Shown here piece by piece: positions 54,915 through 64,000 of a DNA stretch of 64,000 bases; the first letter of the stretch is position 1; every line of letters begins with the position of its first letter. Both the position numbers and the translations under genes were made by a program. This stretch comes from Sordaria brevicollis (taxonomy: Eukaryota > Ascomycota > Sordariomycetes > Sordariales > Sordariaceae): NCBI GenBank assembly GCA_033439795.1, contig JAUTDP010000002.1:2852001-2916000 (forward strand). The letters run 5' to 3'. Below the pieces are notes generated by a model, which saw only the letters and a list, made by a program, of their open reading frames with translations, had not been told where the DNA came from and made no database searches.

Positions 54915-55856
54915 CTGAGACCTGGGGTATGGATAGAAAGGTGGTAATGATATATGGGGGATTAGTAGGATAGGAAGGCGAGGAAGGTAATGACGATGTT
55001 GTTTCTTGGGTTGGGTTGGGCTGGACAGGGGCCGGTTGTGTATGTGATTGTATTCACTTACTGGGTATCAGATAGAGATGCAAAAAGAATCACAAAGACA
55101 CTTTCAAAGTATACTGTTTGCCTTTCGATTAGGGAGCATGGGTTGAATCGATTTCCGCTAAAGCTATGAGAGCAAAGCAAGCATACATAGAAACCACTGG
55201 AAACCAAAACCTGATAGGTGTAAAACAGCTTTTTGAATCATCATAATATCTATTAGATCCCTAGATCCATTCCATCATCCATTGCAATACTAGTGACTGT
55301 AGCACAAAAACGCTGCTCGCAACAAGATCTTATGGAAAAAGTAACACGCAAAAGTAACAAACTAAGTAAAAAAATAAATCAAAAGTAAAAACACCGGCCA
55401 GCCGAGCGCCCCTTGACCCTCCCTCCCTCCTTCACCGGAACGCCCCCTTGCCATGAGCAAAGTTTTATAATAGCAACATACACTTTCTCTCTCTCTCTCT
55501 CTCTTTCCTTCGCTTTCGCTGGTCTGACTCCTAACCGCTGTGATCTTCAAGGACAGTCCGGTATCCTCTACCAAGATGTGACAAAGAAGGCCAACACAAA
55601 ATGCTCATGCCGCTTGCTTTCCTTTTGAGTCCGACCTAATCCAAGCCGATTATGACAGGTTGAAAACGAACATCTTCTCTTCATGACTCAAGTGATTGCT
55701 GTTGCTCAACAAAGACAATGGCCACACTCTCGAGAGCTCTCGTTTCGCTGTCTCCGTACACTTCCAGCTCGTTCTCTTGTCGTTTTCGGCGCCCATGATT
55801 CAACGTTCGTCGTCGTAGTCATCGTCGCCATTCGATCCATCATTTTTTTTCTGCCC
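54915..55856. other. Convergent intergenic region
   Basis: A CT dinucleotide tract at about 55486-55504 is the only repeat. No gene is supported. Confidence 0.4.
55486..55504. repeat. CT dinucleotide tract
   Basis: About nine to ten CT units within the 3' region between YIP1 and RCC1. Confidence 0.7.
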
Positions 55857-57699
55857 TTAAGCCTTGGGCTCAGCGCCAAGGATGGAGTACTGACCACCAG
55901 CGCCAGCAAAGATGATCTTGCGATCGCGAATCGCCGAGTTGTCGATGAGGGTAGGCGTCTCGATATCTTCCGTCGTGCCCTGGCCGGTCTGGTAGTTCGC
56001 CGAGAATCCCCAGCTGTAAACCTTGCCGTCCTCGGTGATGGCGAAGCTGTGATCGGTACCGGCAGCAACGTGGACGATCTTGCCCTCGATGTCGGGGACG
56101 ACGGCGGGCTGGACCAGGATTCTGGGCTTGTCCTTCTCGTCAAAGATGGTGTTCTCCTCCGTGAAGGATCCGGAGGGGTGGCCGACCTGGTGCCCGTCGA
56201 TGCGGCCCCACGTCAGAAGCTCGCCCTTGTCGTTGGTCGCGAGCGAGTGGTGCTCGCCGCCGGCAATGTCGACAATGTTGTGTCCCTTGAGCGAGTCGAC
56301 CAGCTGCGGCTTGAGGATGAAACCGCCGTCGGTGCCGGCCTCGGCCTCGATGCCGAGCTCGGCGTAGTTGTTGAGACCCCAGCCGATCACGCGGCCCTTG
56401 GTGTCGATGATGAAGCAGTGGTAAGAGCCGCACGCAATCTTAGCGGCCTTGGCGCGTCCGGGAAGGGTGCCGATGCTGGCGGGGAAGAGGGCGCCGTTGT
56501 CGTCGCGCTCGAGAAGGCGGCGCGCGAGCTGCGCCTGCTGGCCGGCGCCCCAGGCGTAGACCTTGTTCTTCTCATCGAGAGCGAGAACGTGGTTGGAGCC
56601 GACGGCGAGCTGCTTGATCTTGGAGACCGTGGTAATGAGAGCGGGAGTCTTCTGGATCAGAGTGTTCTTGGTGAAACCGAGGATGCCTTCGTTTGACTAA
56701 TTGAGTGAACAAGTTAGTATTCAGTGAGCGCAAATCTGATCTGGCACGGGAAAAACAACTTACCCTGAAAGTACCCCAGCCGAAAACATGACCGGTAGCG
56801 GTCAAGGCAAAGGTGGCGCTGTCGCTGGCAACAACCTGGACCCAGATGGTACCCTCGGGAACGTCAGTGGTGTCAATCTCGCCAGGCGTGCTCTCCTTGG
56901 GGTTAAGGCCGGTGTCGTCCTCATCCTCGGAGTCAGAATCGGCATCAGCGTCACGGAGACCGCCATCCCAGGTGGTGTCGCGACCGAGAGCGCCCTGGTC
57001 GTTGACGCCCCAAGTGAGGATCTTGTTGTCCTTGGTAAGAGCAGCGACGTGCATGCCGCCGCAAGCGATCTGGACGACACCGCTGAGGTTGTGGTTGATA
57101 CGAGGGCGCTTGACGTCAATGGGCTTCTTTCCGTCGTACTTCATGCTGCCGAGACCGAGCTCTCCAGAGGTACCCTCGCCGAAAACAAAGATGTCCATCA
57201 CCTGGGTAGGCGCCTCGTTGATGACCTTGCCGAGAGGCTTCTGCTTGGGCTCCGGCTTGGGCTTGGGGGCGGCCTTGGCCTTCTTTGGCGCGGGCTTTGC
57301 GGCTTCATCTTCGTCGGTCTTTGTCCTCTTGACGAGGGGGCGCGTTCCGTTCACCTGCTTCTCATTCTCATCGTTGATCTCCTCTTCCTCCTCGTCCTCC
57401 TCGCGCTTGCGCTTGGCGCCGGCAACGGTGTTCTCCTTGTCGGAATCGTCCTTGGTAGCGGCAGCCTTCTTAGCGGCAGCAGTCTTCTTGGGAGCGGCAG
57501 CCTTCTTAGGCGCAGCAGCCTTCTTCGTGGCAGCGGCCTTCTTGGCGGCGGCGGTCTTGGGCGCGGCCTTGGGCTCTTCTTCGTCCTTCTTGGCGGCGGC
57601 CTTTGCGGTCGTCTTCTTGGTGACAGTAGTGGTGGCCTTCACCTTCTTTGTTGTTGTCTTCGCGGCGGGCGCGCTCGCGGCAGCTCTCTTGGGAGGCAT
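55857..57699 (-). CDS. RCC1: RCC1/Pim1-type Ran guanine-nucleotide exchange factor
   Basis: Exons 57699..56764 and 56696..55857; intron 56697-56763 (GTAAGT...TTAG, phase 0); 591 aa. RCC1 exchanges GDP for GTP on Ran at chromatin, setting up nuclear transport and spindle assembly. The seven-bladed propeller starts at about residue 167 (VMDIFVFGEGTSGELGLG), with repeats LTWGVNDQGALGRD, VFGWGTFR|SNEGILGF across the splice, VYAWGAGQQAQL, VIGWGLNNYAELG, LLTWGRIDGHQVGH and VYSWGFSANYQTGQG. The 160-residue N-terminus is a Lys/Ala/Pro tail with KKAA-type repeats like histone H1 (KKAAAPKKAAAPKKT), then acidic and PKPKPEPK stretches, far longer than in yeast Srm1. An acidic insertion (DADADSDSEDEDD) sits in a propeller loop. 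Confidence 0.95.
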
Positions 57700-58920
57700 G
57701 ATGTGAGGTTATTCTGAGATTTGTTGTTGTTGGGTTTTTTTTTTTTCTGTCGATAGATTCCGAGCTGTCGAGGTGCAAGGAGCAGGACTGAGAGCTGGAA
57801 TGAGGGACAATTGGGGGGTATCGAGGGTGTTGCAAGCTGAATTGTTTGCAAAGACGCGTTGTTATTTTTGTGCGATAGCGAAAAGAGGTCGAGGTGCGCA
57901 AAGAGTGGGTTGGATGTTGTGAGGGTTACCCTGTCGCAATCAGAATTGGGAAAAGGTAGGTTGGATTGTTGTTGACGGGGGGTGCGCCAAATAAACGGAT
58001 GTGGAATGGCGGAGGCGGGAGAGCAAAGGAATTTGGGGAATTTTTGGCCGCTTCTTATTGAGAGGGCAGGGGGGGTGCGATTGTGTGGCAGGGCAGTGTG
58101 GGTGCAGGTCTTTTGCGCCCCCAAAAAGAAAAATCGACGCGACTGGATGGTGCAAGTGCGCTCTCCTTTTCAGTTGGCTATTGACGTCGGCCGCGGTGAG
58201 AGAAGTGGGTCCCTTCCCGACCTCAATCCTCAAATGAACAATAGGAGACTGAGGTTCTTCAATAGGAAGTACATGCATCATTCACCAGACATCTCTCATC
58301 TCATCACTATCAGCCCACAGATGGAGGTCTTGTCGCCTTACCAAATCTCAAATCTCAGCCTTGCTGTCTAACAACCCGAATGAATGCTCAAATTTTGTTT
58401 GGGAATTGGGTTACAATAAAACGGGATCCGTACTGAAACCTTCCCTCTCCCTATTCCCCGGTACAAGTTGTACCTCCCCTGCCGCTACCCGCCAAGCGAC
58501 GCATCTCAATAACAACCACAAAAGGAGCTGGACAACAACAAAGAAAGAAAGACGAGTGTGTCGCCTGCAACGCCCACGTTCCTTTGTCCTGTTGATCATA
58601 CTTTGGCTATGGAGTATTTGCGTGCATACACTCGAATTTTCTATAACATGGACAGACAATAGCACTGCATTGTACACGCATTTGCGGACGTCCGTTGTAT
58701 CCAATGTGTTGAGATGAAAATGCAAAAGGGCATCTTGTTCTGCCCACGGTCTGCGCTCTGCGGTAGTCGCTCAGGTACCCCAGCTTGTACCGCACACACC
58801 CACCGCACCGCTGTCCCTGTCGGGTTCTGCAGACACGTGAACCGGGCAAAACCCAAAATAGTTGAATTGGTCTATCTAGAAAAAAGGAAAAAGAGGAGAA
58901 GAAACTCTCCCCAAATCCCA
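57700..58920. other. RCC1 upstream region to RIP boundary
   Basis: GC-balanced sequence with no gene; ends abruptly at the AT-rich block beginning about 58921. Confidence 0.5.
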
Positions 58921-59309
58921 CACTAAATAAGGTCTAAACTACTATTTCTCACATAATTAGGAAATATAAGTCTTAGAACACCCCCTTCCAAAACTACTTC
59001 GTCCCCGAAGCATAATTATAAAAAACCCCATACTCTTACAATAATTTAAAGAGCCTCTAAAATTCTCTATCGAATTTATATTCGCGGCCAATTTTAAATA
59101 AAAATACCCCCCTAATTTAATCCTACAAATATCTATATTTCCCTAAACCTATTACTTCCTCCCGTATTTCCTCCAAAGTCCCTTCTTTATAACTCTCCTA
59201 CAATAATTTCTTTAATAATTCGCTATCCCCCTAACTTCCCGTCCTAATTATTAATATCTTTAAATCTAATTAATCGAATTTCCCCCGATATATTTTAAAA
59301 TAATTAATA

Positions 59310-61237
59310 TAGAATTTATATATTAGCCTTACTTTATAAATATAACGCACTAAATAAAATAATAGAGAAATTTTCTAAATAATTTTCTACGGCCTAACTT
59401 ATTTAAATTAAAACTTTAAATTAATTTTACCGCTTCGGTTTTCTTCCCAAACCCAATCTCCTATAGTAAATTCTTTATTTAGATATAAAGACTCCTCTTC
59501 GGCTTTAATTGTATAAGTAATATAATAATTATTAATAACGTTTTAATTCTCCTCCTATTATACTAAGAAAGTTATAATTCGATTAAATTAATCCGGGTCA
59601 TTTTCGTTACCTATTTTATTTAATTAATCTAATTATTAAAATACTTCGTTAATATATTCGAAGCGCTAAAATTCGTATCCTAATAAAATTATAAATAGGT
59701 TTATTCTTATATTTATTATAAAGCGGCTGTTAATATAATTCTAAATCCCTAAAATAATATTCGACTAATTCTCGAAATTCTTCCTTTATTTAATAACTCC
59801 CTATTTTCTTAATTTAACCGATATTAATCTAATATATTTTTCTATTAAACCTATACTTTTCGAATTCGTTATTAAATTAAATACTATCCGTATTCTATAA
59901 TTATTAAAAAGTAATTCTAATACTTTATTACGGAAATATTTCCTATTATTAGAATAAACCTATTAAGGTTATTTAAAAACGGGAATAATAATTTTAACGA
60001 AGGATATGCCGACGGAATAAGCGGTAATTTCGGGCAAAGGGAACGCGAAAATGAATTACGAAAAATAATCTATTACTATAAGAATATAATTAAATCCTTC
60101 TAACGATATTAGGTTAATAAGTCCGAAGAAATCTATTCCTAATATCGTTATTAATTAATAAAACGTAATACTCCTTAATAACTTTTTTTATTAATGTTGG
60201 GCGTATTATTAATATATAAAATAATTTTGGTAATAATTAATAATATCCGCTACTTTAAATAATTACTAAAACCATCCCCTAATTTCCCTAAATATAATTT
60301 TAACTATATAATAATTATACCCATTATATATTTATTTTAAAAATTTTTAAATATCGTCGGGTATTAAATATTCTATATAAATTTCGTCTAATTTTAATCT
60401 CCAAAATTTTTTTTATATAATAATAAATTTACTAATATATACTTTAAACTTCTTTTTCTCTACCCGAAATAACTCTAAAATCCTATTATTACCTTTAATT
60501 AAGAAAATTATTAACTCTCTATATTATTTATTAACGCTAAATTTATTATATTTTTTCGAAATTTTTATATCTATATTTAGGCTAAACGGTAATAATACCC
60601 CCCCTTTTAATATATTGACGTCCCTATTAATATTTACCCCTCTAATTAATAATAAACGGATTTTAATATTTTGTAAAAATTAGATTATAAATTCGTTATA
60701 AAGCTTTAATAAAATCCTATTTAAACCGTCTATAATTTAAATAACTTTATTTATATTAGGCCGGTAATAAAAAATAATATCGAATTTTAATAAAATATCT
60801 ACCTATTTTATAACTTTATTATAAATATGGTCTTATATATTCATTATTTAAATAATAAATACGTAATTTATATAAATATATATTATATATTTTAAACTCT
60901 CTATTATTTATTAAATTTCCTTTAATATTCTAACGATAATAAGTATTTCTCTTTCCGGGTTTATATAACGGGTTTTACAATTTATTAAAACGAAGGATAA
61001 AAATAAATTAATTTCGATATTACTCTAATATTTCTTTTAATTATACGGAATTTTTAGCTTTAATTTAGCGATTTAAAATATAATTACTCCGAACCCTATA
61101 AAAGACGTATTTATAATAATATATATACCCTTACTATAATCGATACTATATAGCGTATTTTTATCTACGGCGGAATAAATTATCCGAATAACGTTCTATT
61201 ACTAATCCGTCTAGGCCGGAATTTCCCTTTCAATTTA
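59310..61237 (-). mobile_element. RIP-degenerated Ty3/gypsy-type retrotransposon relic
   Basis: On the minus strand, despite stops, the order RNase H then integrase can be followed. At 61089-61145 a block like IDY.KGIYIIINTSFIGFGV corresponds to the RNase H start (Asp now Asn). At about 60721-60790 KFDIIFYYRPNINKV and DGLNR correspond to the F.IYRPG..N..DALSR end of RNase H. At 59310-59473 FTIGDWVWEENRSGK, followed by RP.K and a K.RL tail, corresponds to the integrase C-terminal G-D-x-V-W motif. The 1.3 kb spacing suits an integrase. The 5' part (reverse transcriptase, gag) and LTRs were not found; the element stops at 61237 where the Tc1/mariner-type element begins. Confidence 0.7.
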
Positions 61238-63714
61238 CAGTAGACCCCTTATTTAATTGTTAGCGCGGTTCACGCCCCATATTTTCTTATAGGGGGGTTA
61301 TAAGGGGTTCTACCAATTAAAATACCCAAATCTACGCTATTTAATTAATTGAAAGTCACGTGTAAATTTTTTATATTCGAATACTAAAGTACTTACAAAT
61401 AATCGAGATTTTGATTGCAATTGGCTTTAACTCCCTTATATTAATTAGAAATTAATATAATCACCCCGATAAAACTTCCCCACCTTCTATAATCGGTAAA
61501 GTTATAACGCTCTTCTAAAGTATTTATAGGATATTATAATAATTTAATATATTTAACCAACTAAAAATTAGGATTATAATTGAAAAAACCTATAAATAAC
61601 GGATTTTTCGAATATTTAGATTAGGAACCCCTTTAAATTAGTTATTTAAGCTTACTATATTAAAAAAGGCTACTAAACGCTCAATTTCGATTAAAATCCG
61701 AAATTTAAAGCCTTAAATATATTATTTACTTACGTATATAAATTATATTTATTAACGTATAAACCTTTATACTACTTATATACCCGCTAAAATTAACTTC
61801 GATTAATTAATTATATATAACCCTCCCTCTAATATATATATAACCCTCCTTCTCTAATACTCTCTAACGCTTTTTATACTACTTTTAATAACTTCCCTTT
61901 ATTAACCTTCTTTTTTAATATTTCCCTACTATTAATTCCCTTAGTTCATTAACCTTCCCTAATAGGGTAATAATTAAGAGGATTAATATTAAAAAATTAA
62001 TTATAATATTAATAATAACGACGATAAAAGCTTCGTTTACGCGTAAAATTTTAATTACAATTGTAATAAGTATAATAGTAAAGTGAATTTGCTATGCAAT
62101 TTAGAGAATTTCCTAATTACCCCCGCGTACTACGTTATTTACCCCGTTATTCCCTATTAATAACCCGGTCCCTAAAATTATTAATATACGTTATTTATTA
62201 TTAATTATTATCTTTAATACCGCGTTCGAAATCTTTTACCCCGGGGTTTAAAAGCCCTACCCCTCTTTAATCGCCGCGGCGTAATAATACTATTATTAAT
62301 AGCGCGCCGCTTACTCTATTATTATAAAAATTATTAACTTTATTAACCCCTACTATAAATACTTCTTTTTTATCGTTTATTAATATTATTAAATTATCCT
62401 TTACTAATAACCTATCCCTTAGAAGGAAGATTATTACTATTACTTACGAAGAGTATATTATCTATAAAGCGTTATATTAATATATTAAAATAGAATATAA
62501 AATTATTATTAATTATATAGAATTAACGGTTAAATAAATAAAATTATTCAAATTTTGGAGGTTATTCGTATATAAATTCTAATCGATAAATAAATAAATA
62601 TAATATACTTACTTTATTTCTAACCTCCCTAAATTTACCCGAAACGGTCGCTAATTTATTATTTTAATTAATATTCGTAATATTTTCTTCTAATATATTA
62701 ATACCCTTAAAAAATCGAAAAGGTTCCTATCGTAGGCCGAATTTAAAATTCGAATCCTTAAATTTAAACCCTATAGCGAACGCGCAATCCAAGTAACGAT
62801 AGCGCAATAAAGAATTTATTATATTAAATAACTTACGTACCTATTTATAAGCGAAAAAACCCGCTACCTCCGTTTCGAATTTACTTTAAAATATATTAAC
62901 CTCACCCCTTTCGAATAAAAATCCTGAATTTAGTTTAATAAAACGTAAATTAATAATATTTATAAAAGCTATTATTTTATTACCCTTTTTAAAGATAAAA
63001 AGCTCGATAATTTCGCTAAATATAAATTAAAATTTAAAAGGTAAATATTTTGGGGCTATTTTATAAATAATATTAAGGGTATATTTCTCTTTTAAAATTT
63101 AAAAGCTTAAGGTACTATTACGAACGCTTTATACTAATAACGAATCCTCCCTCTTTTATAGGAATTTTAATAATAATACTAAAATTTTATAATTATATAA
63201 AATAACGCTCCTAACTATAATTCGAAGTCGATAAAAGCATTTATAATTAAAGCCTTTATTGGCGTTAAAATTATTAAATAGCCGCCGTACTTTCTTAATT
63301 TCAACCCTATCGAAAACGTATAATTTTAAATGAAGGCTTAAATTAAACGTAAATACCTTATTAAACTAATTAGGAATAGCCTCAAAACCGTTATCGAGAG
63401 GGTATAATATATTATACTTAACGATTACCTATTACGCTTAGTATACTCGATGCCTAGAAGAATCTAAGCGGTTATTAGGGCAAATAGTAATTATATTAAT
63501 TATTAAAGGGATATTATTATTACGAATTAGTATTCGGATTTTTTACTTTTTTATATACTAAAGTCGCTCGTTCTCCGTAACTCTATTATTACTATTTAAA
63601 ATTTAGGCGCCCTATCTATACTATTTTCGATATTTTTATTGGTTTGAACCCCCTGTTTTTTCTTTCTGGGCGCCCCGCAAGTACCGCGCTAGTAATCAAA
63701 CTAGGGGGAGAGTG
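61238..63714 (+). mobile_element. RIP-degenerated Tc1/mariner-type DNA transposon
   Basis: Bounded by terminal inverted repeats: left from 61238 (CAGTAGACCCC...TTAGCGCGGT) and right, read on the minus strand from 63714 (CACTCTCCCCC...CTAGCGCGGT), similar for 35 or more bases, with further matches inside. Each end is flanked by TA (61236-61237, 63715-63716), the target duplication of this superfamily. The + strand holds a broken transposase: a first-acid block with D and E replaced (FNKT, 62934-62945), FWGYF (63048-63062), NNAP where family has DNAP (63201-63212), P-P-Y-F-L-N-F-N-P-I-E-N-V (third acid Glu at 63312-63314), and SMPRRI.AVIRAN near the end. Two catalytic Asp are now Asn, as expected from G-to-A RIP. 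36 residues separate the second and third acidic positions. 2,477 bp. Confidence 0.82.
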
Positions 63715-63716
63715 TA

Positions 63717-64000
63717 TTCCTTCTAAATTAATTTCTTACTAATAGAGGTATTTTTAGGGATTTCGATAAAAAAAGCTTTTTTAAATATTCTTACTAAATT
63801 GGCTCTCCCGGGGATATATTTCCGAATAAAAGGGGTTAAATAAATTAAATCTTATACCTCTTCTTATAATTTAAAGGGGTAACGCTCCTAATATTCTATT
63901 TACTTCTTAAATTTTTATTAATATTTTTTAATAAAAATAATTTTACCGTCCCGGATATAAAAACCTAGAATTTCCGTATTATTTATAAATAATTAGGTTT
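63717..64000. repeat. RIP-mutated sequence right of the DNA transposon
   Basis: Still AT-rich and TG/CA-poor. If the DNA transposon inserted into the gypsy element, this could be its upstream part on the minus strand, but I could not identify a reverse transcriptase motif. Confidence 0.4.

Larger units (their letters stand above)
58921..64000. repeat. RIP-mutated AT-rich repeat block
   Basis: From about 58921 to the window end the sequence is dominated by TA, TT and AA, and TG and CA are almost absent on both strands, except in short stretches such as 61229-61290 and 63650-63710. That is the pattern left by RIP in Neurospora (C-to-T, preferring CpA, on both strands). Relics of two transposon types can be read in it. 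Such blocks are usually methylated H3K9me3 heterochromatin, often centromeric, subtelomeric or dispersed; which of these is unknown. Confidence 0.95.

Noticed and set aside
56788..57717. 309-codon + strand ORF
   Set aside because: Antisense shadow of RCC1 and its Lys/Ala tail.
1..64000. Dispersed 5S rRNA genes or CRISPR arrays
   Set aside because: No sequence resembling Neurospora 5S rRNA was found, and no regularly spaced repeats exist.

Overview
The window is a piece of a filamentous ascomycete chromosome, most likely Neurospora (N. crassa or a close relative). The reasons are: short spliceosomal introns with GTAAGT-type donors and CTAAC branch sites; C-rich third codon positions; Sordariomycete-type gene content (fungal homocitrate synthase, DUF8035-like protein, MGM101, copper amine oxidase); and a 5 kb AT-rich block at the right end almost without TG and CA dinucleotides, the signature of repeat-induced point mutation (RIP). 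No bacterial, CRISPR or rRNA features were seen.

Layout. 1-8.3 kb: the 3' part of a chromodomain gene, then five small genes of unknown function on the + strand (about 90-160 aa), several with a phase-1 first intron separating a disordered N-terminus from a charged or helical C-terminus. One carries a 36-bp coding minisatellite with SUMO-consensus-like lysines, and three have long open frames beyond their stop codons. 9-11 kb: a large RS/Arg-rich protein with a DUF8035-like domain (-). 13.5-24 kb: a possible small Cys-rich gene, homocitrate synthase with an 8-nt microexon (-), a TANGO2/NRDE protein (+), and two overlapping uncharacterised ORFs (+). 25-30.5 kb: TFIIH subunit TFB2 (-), a PaaI-type thioesterase (+) and a REEP/Yop1-family membrane protein (-). 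31-42.6 kb: a gene-poor stretch with decayed genes (an unknown relic and a secreted LPMO-like pseudogene), a Dal5-type MFS permease (+), an inverted repeat and a tRNA-like gene (-). 42.7-57.7 kb: a housekeeping run of copper amine oxidase (+), MGM101 (-), biotin protein ligase (+), TIM16/PAM16 (-), YIP1 (+) and RCC1/Pim1 (-), arranged as convergent and divergent pairs. 58.9-64 kb: RIP-degenerated repeats, namely a minus-strand Ty3/gypsy relic abutting a 2.48 kb Tc1/mariner-type element whose terminal inverted repeats and TA target duplication are still visible.

The housekeeping genes serve lysine synthesis, transcription and repair, mitochondrial DNA maintenance and import, ER-Golgi transport, biotinylation and the Ran cycle; they are not one pathway. 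All exon coordinates were derived by eye from splice signals, frame and family conservation. I assigned no locus numbers.
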